A stretch of DNA of 64,000 nt from Cristatella mucedo (taxonomy: Eukaryota > Bryozoa > Phylactolaemata > Cristatellidae): the NCBI GenBank assembly GCA_009760855.2, contig WPIO01000102.1:188001-252000 (forward strand), read 5' to 3'. Of the stretch, positions 36,825-45,589 are shown piece after piece. The notes beneath the pieces were generated by a model. The model did not search any database and had not been told where the DNA came from. It was given only the letters and a program-made list of their open reading frames with translations. A program made the translations under genes and the position numbers. How positions within the stretch are numbered: the stretch's first letter is position 1; every line of letters starts with the position of its first letter.

Positions 36825-37055
36825 TTACAACACGGAGCATATAACCACATTCTTTCTCTTAGAGATCGGTGGGCAATTTTTCACAGAAACAATATGACCG
36901 ATCTTAACTTCTATTCCAGAAGGAATATGGCAAATCCTAGAATAGGAAGTTTTTATAATTTTTCTGTAATCAACATGCTTAGAAAGAGAATAAAAAGAAA
37001 CTATGGCAGTCATTTTATCTATTATTTTTGAAACCTTTCCTACAATAAAACTCAT
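36825..37055 (-). CDS. rpsQ: 30S ribosomal protein S17
   Basis: 76 residues from the ATG at 37055 (MSFIVGKVSKIIDKMTAIV, usual LxGxVVSDKMDKTVVV); the ATG at 37079 would overlap rplP. The OB-fold end IGHIVSVKNCPPISKRKN parallels S17 GDxVxIxExRPLSKxK. Divergent in the middle with cysteines. rpmC (L29) is absent: the gap to the rplP stop is 11 bases. Confidence 0.88.
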   Translation of the reverse strand: MSFIVGKVSKIIDKMTAIVSFYSLSKHVDYRKIIKTSYSRICHIPSGIEVKIGHIVSVKNCPPISKRKNVVICSVL

Positions 37056-37066
37056 ATATAAAAAAT

Positions 37067-37474
37067 CTAACCTATACAAAACTTTCTAGTTGAAACCGAG
37101 CAGGAAACAGGAAGCTTATAAGCAGCCTTTTTCAGAGCCTCCAAAGCAACAACATCGGGCACATTATCAATCTCAAAAAGAACAGTACCAGGAGCAACCC
37201 TAGCAATAAAATGGTCTATACCGCCCTTTCCACCACCCATTCGAACCTCAAGTGGCTTCTTTGTTACTGGAAAAAACCTATTCAATCTAATAAATAATCT
37301 GCCTTTTCTGCTGCAGGTTCTGTTTATAGACATTCTGGCAGACTCTATTTGTTCCTTAGTAATCTTACCAGAGTCCAAAGAGCGAAGAGCGAATTTACCA
37401 TAAGAAAGATCAAAGCCTCTAGAGGCATGATTCTCAACTCTGATTTTTCTATATTTAATAAATCTCTTAACCAT
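37067..37474 (-). CDS. rplP: 50S ribosomal protein L16
   Basis: A 135-residue L16. SYGKFALRSLDSGKITKEQIESARMSINR and RLFIRLNRFFPVTKKPLEVRMGGGKGGIDHFIARVAPGTVLFEID are shown in pieces and match the family's KGxxxxWVAxVKPGxxxxE block. L16 helps position A-site tRNA and binds 5S rRNA. The usual first residues (MLxPKRTKYRKxxKG) are shortened to MVKRFIKYRKIRV. Confidence 0.93.
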   Translation of the reverse strand: MVKRFIKYRKIRVENHASRGFDLSYGKFALRSLDSGKITKEQIESARMSINRTCSRKGRLFIRLNRFFPVTKKPLEVRMGGGKGGIDHFIARVAPGTVLFEIDNVPDVVALEALKKAAYKLPVSCSVSTRKFCIG

Positions 37475-37480
37475 AAAATA

Positions 37481-38113
37481 CTAAACTAAACCAAAATATA
37501 TCCAAACCTTAACACCCAACATGCCATATATAGTCTTTGCTTCGTGCTGATAATAATCAATATCACACCTCAAGGTATGAAGTGGCATTGACTTTAATTT
37601 AAAAGACTCAGATCTTGCCATTTCTGCACCATTCAATCTACCACTACATATAATCTTTACTCCACTTGCTCCAGATTTCATTATAGACTCCATGGCAGAC
37701 TTAACAACCTGCTTATAGCCAATCCTAGACTCTATTCTTTTGCATATATCTCTAGCAACTACCGAAGCACTAACATCTGCATTTTTAACCTCAACCAAAG
37801 AGATGGATACATTTTCGCCAGTAAGTCTAACGATATCATTTTTAATAGAGTCAAAAGAGGTGCCTTTTTTTACAGAAGAAGCTGAGGAGCGTGGGGACTC
37901 AAGAATAACACCAACCGCTCCAGATCCTTTTCTTTCAACGCAAAACCTTGCAACACATGAAGCTATTGAAGAATTTGAAAGATATCGCACTATTTTTAAA
38001 TCATTTATAGCATTGGCAGAATAGGAAAGCCTACCCTTTGCTGCCCACTGAGAAGGAGAAACGATGGTACCGGCTGAAATTCTAAAAATCAAAGGATTTA
38101 CTTTTTGACCCAT
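37481..38113 (-). CDS. rpsC: 30S ribosomal protein S3
   Basis: A 210-residue S3 beginning MGQKVNPLIFRI, with a KH domain around residues 40 to 110 and the C-terminal GVKIICSGRLNGAEMARSESFKLKSMPLHTLRCDIDY and TIYGMLGVKVWIYFG, shown in pieces, that line the mRNA entry channel. Length is close to E. coli S3 without the tail. It begins 19 bases after rplV. Confidence 0.95.
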   Translation of the reverse strand: MGQKVNPLIFRISAGTIVSPSQWAAKGRLSYSANAINDLKIVRYLSNSSIASCVARFCVERKGSGAVGVILESPRSSASSVKKGTSFDSIKNDIVRLTGENVSISLVEVKNADVSASVVARDICKRIESRIGYKQVVKSAMESIMKSGASGVKIICSGRLNGAEMARSESFKLKSMPLHTLRCDIDYYQHEAKTIYGMLGVKVWIYFGLV

Positions 38114-38132
38114 ATAATAAATAATATTATCG

Positions 38133-38471
38133 TTAATTAAAAGAAATTACAACCCTAACTCCAGCATAAAATCTTGTCACTCTGCCAGTTCTGCCTCTTC
38201 CATGAAACTTTACCCTTTTCAAACACATGGATTTATTTACCTGAATAGATTTAATAAAAAATCTAGAAGAATCAACCAAAGAAACCTGTCTGGCATTCGA
38301 AATACATGAATCGATAATTTTCTTTAAACATAAAGCAACAGACTTATTGGAAAAAACCAAAGCTCTAGAGGCTAACTCAGCATTCATGCCAGAAATATTT
38401 GAAACAATTGGCAAAATTTTTGCCACAGAGAACGGCAATGTCTTAACCGATGCAATAAACTCTTGCTGCAT
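38133..38471 (-). CDS. rplV: 50S ribosomal protein L22
   Basis: A 112-residue L22 with the tunnel-lining hairpin region ending FHGRGRTGRVTRFYAGVRVVI (usual PRAKGRAxxIxKRTSHITIVV). The N-terminal helix has FSVAKILPIVSNISGMNAELA. It sits between rpsS and rpsC in the standard order. More divergent than its neighbours but unambiguous by position and C-terminus. Confidence 0.9.
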   Translation of the reverse strand: MQQEFIASVKTLPFSVAKILPIVSNISGMNAELASRALVFSNKSVALCLKKIIDSCISNARQVSLVDSSRFFIKSIQVNKSMCLKRVKFHGRGRTGRVTRFYAGVRVVISFN

Positions 38472-38482
38472 AAAAAAAAATA

Positions 38483-38746
38483 TTATTTAGAATCCTTTCT
38501 TGTTGGCGATTTTCTGGTGGGGGAAAACTCACCCAATCTCATGCCAATCATATCCTCCGTAACACTAACCGGAACAAATTTGTTTCCATTATAAACACCA
38601 AAATTAAAACCAACCATCTCTGGCAAAATAACAGAATCTCGATCGTATATATTTATTTGTCTCCCAATCTTACCATCTGCAATCTGATTCATGACCTTTT
38701 TTATAATATGAAAGGCAACATATATAGGCTTTTTCGAAGATCTCAT
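38483..38746 (-). CDS. rpsS: 30S ribosomal protein S19
   Basis: An 87-residue S19. It has MRSSKKPIYVAFHIIKKV (usual RSxxKGPFVDxHLLKKV), RDSVILPEMVGFNFGVYNGNKFVPVSVTEDMIGMRLGEFSPTR in pieces, and a basic tail. S19 sits in the head near the A-site finger. It starts five bases before rplB's stop is cleared, so it is tightly packed. Confidence 0.94.
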   Translation of the reverse strand: MRSSKKPIYVAFHIIKKVMNQIADGKIGRQINIYDRDSVILPEMVGFNFGVYNGNKFVPVSVTEDMIGMRLGEFSPTRKSPTRKDSK

Positions 38747-38751
38747 AAAAA

Positions 38752-39597
38752 TTAGGAATTAGATGAACCCTTTCTCTTTCTTGAAGAGATAATAAAAACA
38801 TCAGTTCTGGGATTAAATCTTGTTTTTAAGCCTTTAGACTTCTGACCCCAAGGAGAAACTGAGTGACGACCTCTTGGAGCCTTACCCTCTCCACCACCCA
38901 ATGGGTGATCTACAGGATTCATCGCTGCCCCTCTCACGTGAGGTCTTCTTCCCATGTGGCGAACCGATCCAGCCTTACCAATCTTGATATTTTTTCTTAG
39001 TACGTTCGATACAACGCCAATAGAAGCCCAACATTGATCTGAGAAAGCCCTAACCTCACCAGATGGCAACTTTAAAAATGCCTTACCTGCATCGATACCC
39101 ATTAAAATGGCAGCAGAGCCAGCCGATCTTGCAAATATTGCACCAGCACCAACTTTTGTTTCAATATTATAAACAGAAGAACCAACGGGGATATTGGATA
39201 AAGGCGAGGAATTACCAGCAACAGCGTCAGCACTATTTGAGCTGACAATTTTATTTCCAACCTTCAATCCTTCTGGAGCTATTACATAACTTTTAACGCC
39301 ACTTCTTTCTATAAGGGCTATATTGGCCGTCCTATTGGGATCGTATTGTATTGACATAACTTCAGCCTCAACATCATAAATTTTGTGCTTAAAATCAACT
39401 ATTCTGTATGATCTCTTGCATCCGCCGCCACGAAATCTGACTGTTATTCTACCTTGACCACTTCTGCCACCAGTTGATCTTAATCCCTTGGTTAATGACT
39501 TCTCTGGCCTTGCACGTTTTTCAACCGCAGGAACATAAGAAACTGTATTCCTCATGGAGGGTGTAATTGGATTGTAGTACTTTAGTACGCCACTCAT
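38752..39597 (-). CDS. rplB: 50S ribosomal protein L2
   Basis: A 281-residue L2. The start ALKYYNPxTPSxR pattern is seen as VLKYYNPITPSMRNTV; later GRITVRFRGGGCKRSYRIVDFK, SVRHMGRRPHVRGAAMNPVDHPLGGGEGKAPRGRH (in pieces) holds the His needed for peptidyl-transferase centre assembly. The overall length and motifs are intact, so L2 is one of the best conserved members of this cluster. Confidence 0.97.
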   Translation of the reverse strand: MSGVLKYYNPITPSMRNTVSYVPAVEKRARPEKSLTKGLRSTGGRSGQGRITVRFRGGGCKRSYRIVDFKHKIYDVEAEVMSIQYDPNRTANIALIERSGVKSYVIAPEGLKVGNKIVSSNSADAVAGNSSPLSNIPVGSSVYNIETKVGAGAIFARSAGSAAILMGIDAGKAFLKLPSGEVRAFSDQCWASIGVVSNVLRKNIKIGKAGSVRHMGRRPHVRGAAMNPVDHPLGGGEGKAPRGRHSVSPWGQKSKGLKTRFNPRTDVFIISSRKRKGSSNS

Positions 39598-39607
39598 ATA
39601 AAAATCT

Positions 39608-39907
39608 TTAAACTTTACTATCTATAGAAACTTCACTTGCAAATTTGATCATTGCCTTTTTATAAGAAGGCAACATGCCAGAAACACCCTTAAACCTGCG
39701 TTTTTCTTGAGCATAGTTCATAACATTAACAGAAATAACCTCAACTCCAAAAGCCTTTGAAAATAAAGATTTAATAACCTGTTTCCTGCAATCCTTATTA
39801 ACAACTGCAACCAAAACCTGATTGCTGCTTTGTAGGGATATGCTTTTTTCCGTCCTAACGATTTTTTTAACAATCGAGGCAATTTTTGTCAAGTCAACTT
39901 CCGCCAT
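39608..39907 (-). CDS. rplW: 50S ribosomal protein L23
   Basis: 99 residues from the ATG at 39907 (MAEVDLTKIASIVKKIVRTEKS); an ATG at 39922 would overlap rplD. SLQSSNQVLVAVVNKDCRKQVIKSLFSKAFGVEVISVNVMN follows the L23 pattern TxKAxxxxxxxxYxFxVxxxATKxxIKxAVExLFxVKVxxVNT, and KKRRFKGVSGM-like KRRFKGVSGMLPSYKKAMIKF matches the end. L23 docks trigger factor and SRP at the tunnel exit. Confidence 0.9.
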   Translation of the reverse strand: MAEVDLTKIASIVKKIVRTEKSISLQSSNQVLVAVVNKDCRKQVIKSLFSKAFGVEVISVNVMNYAQEKRRFKGVSGMLPSYKKAMIKFASEVSIDSKV

Positions 39908-39911
39908 AAAA

Positions 39912-40565
39912 CTAAATAACATTCAATAAATCACGCATGCCAGATTCGGAAACCAACACAACATCACTTGACCAAAGATCAAATATCTTGACATCTTTTG
40001 CTGCTGCACAGTTAACATTTTGAAGATTGCGAACTGACAAAAAGAAGTTTTGATCCATATCGGCACCATATAAAACTAAGAACTTTTTTCTCAAAAATTC
40101 CAAGCCACATAGTTTTCCAAACTCGGTTAAGACCTTAACTGCAGGCTTTGTTTTGTACGCATCTAGAACGCAATCCTTAATAACAAACAATCTTCCAATT
40201 CTGATGGCCTCCGCTACTATCATTCTTCTTGCCAATCTCGCTTCTTTTTTAGGAATTGACACAGTCCTTAGCTCTCCTCTTGGGCCAAACATAGAAGCAC
40301 CACCTCTGTGTTGGGCACCTCTGGTTGTACCTTGTCTTGCATTTCCAGTTCCTTTTTGCTTGTAAGGCTTTTTTGTTGTGCCGCTAATTTCAGATTGATT
40401 TTTTGTCTTAGCTTTTCTCTGAGATAAATGATTAGCTTTCATTCTTACAAAGTAAAAAGAAAGAAATCTTTTATTCAGCTGACAATCTGAAACAAAATCT
40501 GACTCCAAATCAAAACTACCAACCTTTCCAGTTGTTTTAAAATCGTAAACGTCCAAAATTTTCAT
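39912..40565 (-). CDS. rplD: 50S ribosomal protein L4
   Basis: 217 residues from the ATG at 40565 (MKILDVYDFKTTGKVGSF). The tunnel loop is clear: RKAKTKNQSEISGTTKKPYKQKGTGNARQGTTRGAQHRGGASMFGP in pieces. The globular end has LCGLEFLRKKFLVLYGAD. L4 lines the exit tunnel and in enterobacteria represses this operon. The upstream ATG at 40574 is also possible. Confidence 0.94.
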   Translation of the reverse strand: MKILDVYDFKTTGKVGSFDLESDFVSDCQLNKRFLSFYFVRMKANHLSQRKAKTKNQSEISGTTKKPYKQKGTGNARQGTTRGAQHRGGASMFGPRGELRTVSIPKKEARLARRMIVAEAIRIGRLFVIKDCVLDAYKTKPAVKVLTEFGKLCGLEFLRKKFLVLYGADMDQNFFLSVRNLQNVNCAAAKDVKIFDLWSSDVVLVSESGMRDLLNVI

Positions 40566-40577
40566 AATCAACAAAAC

Positions 40578-41300
40578 TTAACTATCAGAACGTTTAACAA
40601 TACCCAAAGCACCATTAAGAGCAACATTGCCGCGAGGTAATGGTGATTTTATGGCTGTCTTAACCATAACCAATGATCCTGCGTGACCAGGAACGGAGCC
40701 TCTTATTGCAATCAGAGATTTACCTGTATCAACATCTATAATTCGGAGGTTCTGAACTGTTATCCTTTCCGCTCCCATTCTCCCAGCCATTTTTTTGCCC
40801 TTAAATACTCTTCCTGGATCTTGACGACAGCCAGTTGAACCATGAGATCTGTGAGCAACAGACACACCACGAGATGCATCCAAACCAGCAAAGCCCCATC
40901 TTTTCATCGGACCCTGAAAGCCTTTTCCAACACTAATGCCCACAACATCAACTGTCTCGTTATATAGGTAATCACCTACTGTGAAAGATTTAACTCCATC
41001 CGAATCTGCAGAATCTGTCAAAGAGCAGCCCTCAGGAAGTCTGAACTCTTTTGTTAATCTTAAGCATTCATGAGAAAGATTATCAAACAATTTTCTTTGA
41101 GGTTTATTGATTGATTTTGACTTAGCAGACTCGCCACCGGCAATAATTATAGCCTCGTAACCATCCTTAGCCTTTGTTCTAAGTCCCAATTTAGCATTTG
41201 GAACAATTTGCACCAAAGTAACAGGAACCATCGCGCCGTTTCTGGCAAACATAGTCGACATTCCGACCTTTTTACCAATTAGTGCAATTAAACCAGACAT
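40578..41300 (-). CDS. rplC: 50S ribosomal protein L3
   Basis: A 240-residue L3 with GLIALIGKKVGMSTMFARNGAMVPVTLVQ, GKGFQGPMKRWGFAGLDASRGVSVAHRSHGSTGCRQDPGRVFKGKKMAGRMG in pieces, and VPGHAGSLVMVKTA. The central W-finger region reaching the peptidyl-transferase centre is intact. It is the first gene of the cluster; rpsJ (S10), which usually precedes it, is absent, and the next gene upstream is an unrelated antiporter subunit. Confidence 0.96.
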   Translation of the reverse strand: MSGLIALIGKKVGMSTMFARNGAMVPVTLVQIVPNAKLGLRTKAKDGYEAIIIAGGESAKSKSINKPQRKLFDNLSHECLRLTKEFRLPEGCSLTDSADSDGVKSFTVGDYLYNETVDVVGISVGKGFQGPMKRWGFAGLDASRGVSVAHRSHGSTGCRQDPGRVFKGKKMAGRMGAERITVQNLRIIDVDTGKSLIAIRGSVPGHAGSLVMVKTAIKSPLPRGNVALNGALGIVKRSDS

Positions 41301-41334
41301 ACAATATAATAAACAAAATTCATAGACACAAAAC

Positions 41335-41352
41335 TGCCTGCCCGAAAAGGCA
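41335..41352 (-). promoter_or_regulatory. Small hairpin in the leader of the ribosomal cluster
   Basis: On the transcribed strand TGCCT (41352-41348) pairs with AGGCA (41339-41335) around an 8-base loop, followed by GTTTTG. It is the only GC-rich element in the 150-base leader ahead of rplC and could be an attenuator or regulatory protein site. The stem is short, so this is tentative. Confidence 0.25.
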
Positions 41353-41450
41353 ACCCAATGTTTCTGTAAGTCTCTATTTTATTTGCAAGAGAAAAATAAA
41401 ATAGTTTTATAATAAATATTTTTCAAGAAAATTAAGGATAAATTTTCTGC

Positions 41451-42788
41451 TTAAACGGCAAAAAAAGGATTATAAACAGGAGAGAAAAACTTTCCAGCCA
41501 GCCAAAAGCCAGCCAAAAGCAGCAACAACAAGATAGGAAAAATATAATAGATGCTGATAAATTTTATTTGCGGCATTGAAAAGTAGATGTCTTCTATTAT
41601 ATAAAAAGAATAGAGCAAAGAACAGGCGGAAACTATGACCAGAGAAAAAATAATAATTGGATTTAATGCTGCCTGCAAAATCATTAACTTACCAATAAAG
41701 CCAATTGTCATGGGATAGGCGGCGTTTGAAAGAATAAAAACTGTTAAAGCTGGAAGATTGTTTATTTTATGATTGGCGTTATTAAATAATAGACCAGTTG
41801 AAATAGTATGGCCAAACCACAGTAGCATTATTGCCAATATTATTATGTTTTTTTCCGAAAGAATTGCTATAAAAAAATAGAGATTTTGTGAAATTGATGA
41901 CAAAGCAAGTGACTTACTGATATTCTTGCTGGAAATTACCTCAAACATAAAACCCAAGGCCGATACTATCAAGATTAACAGTATTGTATATTTTATCGTT
42001 GTTCCAAAATGAGTTTGACTGTATGGTGTTAGCAATTTCCACACATTAAACAAATATATTTTTGCCGCACAGCCAGAAAGAAAGCCAGCCACGTTTGGAG
42101 AAGTTTCTAAATAAGCATTAATTATCCATCTGTGTAGTGGAAAAACTCCAGCCTTTAAAGTAAAGGCAAAACACATAATGATTATGCCGATAAAAGACCG
42201 AGTGCTACTGGACTGTGATGCTGCCAACATGTTTAAATGCCCACTATCTGCGTAGATTAATAGTATTCCAAGCAACATAATTATACCAGCCAAGCTTGCT
42301 ATAATTAAGTATTCTAGAGCCGCTTTATAAGAAGATTTTGTTTTATTGGCTAAGGCAATATATACTGCAATTGCAGAAAGTTCTGTAAATACATAGAGAT
42401 TGAATAAATCGGCAGAAAAGGCCATGCCCATAAATCCCACAGATGCCATTAAAATAAAGGGAATAGTTTTATAATTTTTCCAAGAAAAAATTGCATAAAT
42501 CATGGATATTGATGCAGCAAGCCAAATCATTGCCACCAGATTAATTGAATAATTATTGCAACTTAAGGCTATGCCAAATTCCGAAGGCCAAGAGCCAATT
42601 ACATAATTGTAACTACCATGATTGGACTGCAATTCTAGCCATAAAGAAGATATAATTAAGCCATTAATAACAAAGACGGAAATTAACCAAGGCACCAAGA
42701 CTCTGTTTGATTTTATAACAAATGCCGTAGCGGCAAAAAAAAGCGGCAGCAATAAAATTGCCGTGCAAAAGTTGAAAGAACTAGTCAT
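41451..42788 (-). CDS. mrpD: Multisubunit Na+/H+ antiporter subunit D-like (MrpD/NuoN family)
   Basis: A 445-residue membrane protein with about twelve to fourteen helices. YVIGSWPSEFGIALSCNNYSINLV matches the MrpD start better than NuoN or NuoM, and ADLFNLYVFTELSAIAVYIALANK holds the conserved transmembrane Glu. Other ion-translocation residues appear in FTLKAGVFPLHRWIINAYLETSPNVAGFLSG (Lys and His). In a whole Mrp complex it would carry one of the proton channels. No mrpA, B, C, E, F or G gene adjoins it, so it may be a lone paralogue or part of a scattered set, as in Rickettsia. It diverges from the exonuclease gene. Confidence 0.75.
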   Translation of the reverse strand: MTSSFNFCTAILLLPLFFAATAFVIKSNRVLVPWLISVFVINGLIISSLWLELQSNHGSYNYVIGSWPSEFGIALSCNNYSINLVAMIWLAASISMIYAIFSWKNYKTIPFILMASVGFMGMAFSADLFNLYVFTELSAIAVYIALANKTKSSYKAALEYLIIASLAGIIMLLGILLIYADSGHLNMLAASQSSSTRSFIGIIIMCFAFTLKAGVFPLHRWIINAYLETSPNVAGFLSGCAAKIYLFNVWKLLTPYSQTHFGTTIKYTILLILIVSALGFMFEVISSKNISKSLALSSISQNLYFFIAILSEKNIIILAIMLLWFGHTISTGLLFNNANHKINNLPALTVFILSNAAYPMTIGFIGKLMILQAALNPIIIFSLVIVSACSLLYSFYIIEDIYFSMPQIKFISIYYIFPILLLLLLAGFWLAGKFFSPVYNPFFAV

Positions 42789-42857
42789 AGAAAAAATTAT
42801 ACTTGCTTTTAGTCTTTTTGCTTAAAGTAAAAGTCAAATAAATTTAATCAATAAGCC

Positions 42858-43826
42858 ATGGAAAAAGAAATCTCCCAAACAATATCGAGCAAAAAAATCA
42901 TGATAGTTGATGGATATGGTTTGTTTTTTAGAGCCTACTACGCCATGCCAGAGTGGGAAAAAAATGGACTTATTTTAGGTGCTGTTTATGGCTTTGCAAA
43001 TTCTTTATTAAAAATCATTCAAGAGATTGGCTGCTCTCATATTTTAATTGCACTGGATTCCGGCTCCAAAACCTTTAGAAATGAATTATATAGTGAATAT
43101 AAGGCCACCAGACAGGCAACCCCCGAAAACCTAAAACATCAGTTTGATATATTGGATCAATTTATTGATGCTTCTTGTTTGTGCAGTTTAAGAATGCTGC
43201 ATTTTGAAGCTGACGACATAATTGCGGCGGCGGCAAAACAAGCTTCAGAGAACAATAACTCTGTTGTTATTGTAAGCGGAGATAAAGACTTGATGCAGCT
43301 TTTAGATGATAGAATTACCATATATCATACAAGCAAAAAAATTATTATTGATTCAAATTGGATAAAGGAAAACTTAGGCCTAAATCCAGCACAAATTGCA
43401 GATTATTTGGCACTAGTAGGAGATAACTCAGATAACATACCAGGAGTAAAATCCATTGGCAAAAAAACAGCACTCGCCCTACTCCAAAAACATCATAATA
43501 TTTCTGGCATTTATGCAGCATTGGAAAAAGACAATGAAAATATTAGCCTCAAAAACAAATCCGCTCTAATCATTCAAAAAGAAATGGCCTATCTTTCTTT
43601 AAAGCTGACAACCTTAGATCAAAAAATCAATCTGCCAATAAAAATAAACGATCTTTACTTGCCAAGTGAAAACAAATTGGCAGATTTTGATGCAAAATAT
43701 GGCTTTAATTTTGCTGCCAGCTTTACAAAAACAATTAATAATCAAATTAAAAAACAGCAATCCGCAAACTTACAAAAAACGACACCATTGCATAAGGAGA
43801 TCGCAGTGCAGGAATCTTTGTTTTAG
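42858..43826 (+). CDS. Stand-alone 5'-3' exonuclease (DNA polymerase I N-terminal domain)
   Basis: A 322-residue FEN-type nuclease. It shows IMIVDGYGLFFRAYYAMP, LDSGSKTFRNELYSEYKATR, the metal-binding FEADDIIAAAAKQA and VVSGDKDLMQLLDD, and the helix-hairpin-helix VGDNSDNIPGVKSIGKKTALALL. These acidic residues and the H3TH are complete, so it should remove RNA primers and flaps. The protein ends after this domain; no 3'-5' exonuclease or polymerase domain follows, and the next gene is unrelated. Separate exonuclease proteins are known in other lineages, so the polymerase part may be elsewhere. An internal ATG at 42900 is a possible later start. Confidence 0.85.
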   Translation: MEKEISQTISSKKIMIVDGYGLFFRAYYAMPEWEKNGLILGAVYGFANSLLKIIQEIGCSHILIALDSGSKTFRNELYSEYKATRQATPENLKHQFDILDQFIDASCLCSLRMLHFEADDIIAAAAKQASENNNSVVIVSGDKDLMQLLDDRITIYHTSKKIIIDSNWIKENLGLNPAQIADYLALVGDNSDNIPGVKSIGKKTALALLQKHHNISGIYAALEKDNENISLKNKSALIIQKEMAYLSLKLTTLDQKINLPIKINDLYLPSENKLADFDAKYGFNFAASFTKTINNQIKKQQSANLQKTTPLHKEIAVQESLF

Positions 43827-44081
43827 GAAAAAATTATATTGCATGGCGATCATACTCACTTATCCTTCAAACTATATTGTTGTGACATATTTTGCATGCA
43901 AGCGATATTTAATGATTCAAAAATATAATAAAAAATCTAAATATATTGGCAATAATTAACAAAACCCATACATCAGGAAAAAAAATTTGCTTTGTCTTAT
44001 TATACTTTTTCACTAGATATTAAAATATTGATATTTTACTGCGATAGAAATATTGCTTTGTGTAATTAAAAAATATAAATT

Positions 44082-45524
44082 TTGCTTCAATTTTTCCAAC
44101 CATCAATCTCGCAACAGGCTAGGCTGAATATTTTTTTGTTAGCAAAAATATCCATCACTCTATTGGCTCTTGTGGCGATCTTGCAGAGCACCATCAATTC
44201 ATTGCAATTCACACCTCGGCAAATTATTGCCCTTGGCTTTATTTTTTCAATTTGGATGGCACGCTCGACAACAAATTTTCCAGAAATATTTCTTGCCAAC
44301 GCAATAATCTATCTCTCTTTTAGCATTAATCACTATAATCTTTATATACTAGAAATAGCACTGCTGCCAATCATTACATTGCTACTTAAACGCAATGAGC
44401 ATCAAAAAAAATCTGTCATATTTTATTTTATTTGTCTTTTTTTTGCAATAAATCTAATGCTGCAGCAGCATTATTTAGATGAAGGCAGCGTCATTAAAAC
44501 AAAATGGATAATGCCGGCAGCCATGATGATAATTTTTCTTCCAACTGTTATTAACGTTGAATTTGGCAGACTTTACGCCAATTTGAAATATTCCGAACTG
44601 GTGGCGATCCTACCTGTGCTTTATGGCACTTTTTACTGGCTACTAAAGAATATTCAAATAAATTACGCCGTGCAAATAGTATTTATATTTGCTGCGATTT
44701 TTGCTGCGATTATGGTTGTTATACATAGATCCAGAAAGGAAGCTCTGTATCACAATTTTATTTCCACAATATTGCTAACATTCACAAACTCAGCAAATAC
44801 AACCACAGAAAATAATTTGGTATTTTTTGGATATATAAATATTTTAATAGTAAGTATTTTTTGGATAATCAATGAAAAAGCTCGCCATATACTTTCAGAA
44901 AATAATACAATAAAAACCAATCTTTATATCAATCAAATCATTTCCTTCATAGCAATTTTATCTTTTCTGGCCACAATAATTCACAGCTATCACGCATTGT
45001 CAGAAAACTCCCTAGATGCCATAGAGTTTATATTTTTATTGGGCACCGCAACAATTCTTTGGCGCATGATCTATAGCTTTATATTTAACCTTAAAGCAAT
45101 GTTTAAAATGCATATTATAGAAAATATAATTACCAACAAAACACTATTGATTATTTGCATTTCTGCGGTGGTTTTATTTTTAAAAAAAGAGCAACATTAC
45201 TTCAAACTAATATTGGTTTTTACAATCAGTGCGGGAATATATCCATTGACGCACAAAAAAGAAAATGAACTATTCAGCTACATAAAAAAACCTTTATTGA
45301 AATGTAAAATCGTTGCAACTGAATACGCGACAAATATTAACAAAAAAATTAAAAAAATAAACCCACTAAGAGGATTTAGTGCAAAAATCTCAATATATTT
45401 ATTGGCACCCATAGTTACTTTTGTTAGAAAAAATTATCGCCAAATAGAGGATATTAATCTAATAATTGGCTCAAGTTTTTGCCTCCTTTCATTCATTATA
45501 ATATTATTAATGAAATATTTATAG
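44082..45524 (+). CDS. Unknown polytopic membrane protein
   Basis: A 480-residue protein with about eleven or twelve predicted helices and a long basic cytoplasmic loop near the C-terminus (residues 390 to 435, KKINPLRGFSAKISIY). The TTG at 44082 is used as start because no ATG occurs before residue 59. I do not recognise the family. The segment NHYNLYILEIALLPIITLLL near residue 90 and the overall size loosely recall subunits of Mrp antiporters or complex I, and an MrpD-like gene lies 1.3 kb away, but the known proton-path residues are not evident. No function is proposed. Confidence 0.6.
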   Translation: MLQFFQPSISQQARLNIFLLAKISITLLALVAILQSTINSLQFTPRQIIALGFIFSIWMARSTTNFPEIFLANAIIYLSFSINHYNLYILEIALLPIITLLLKRNEHQKKSVIFYFICLFFAINLMLQQHYLDEGSVIKTKWIMPAAMMIIFLPTVINVEFGRLYANLKYSELVAILPVLYGTFYWLLKNIQINYAVQIVFIFAAIFAAIMVVIHRSRKEALYHNFISTILLTFTNSANTTTENNLVFFGYINILIVSIFWIINEKARHILSENNTIKTNLYINQIISFIAILSFLATIIHSYHALSENSLDAIEFIFLLGTATILWRMIYSFIFNLKAMFKMHIIENIITNKTLLIICISAVVLFLKKEQHYFKLILVFTISAGIYPLTHKKENELFSYIKKPLLKCKIVATEYATNINKKIKKINPLRGFSAKISIYLLAPIVTFVRKNYRQIEDINLIIGSSFCLLSFIIILLMKYL

Positions 45525-45589
45525 CAAAATGAACTTGCATTTAATGGATTGCCCTAAACATTCGCCATAAGTTAAACAATTTTGTTTTT

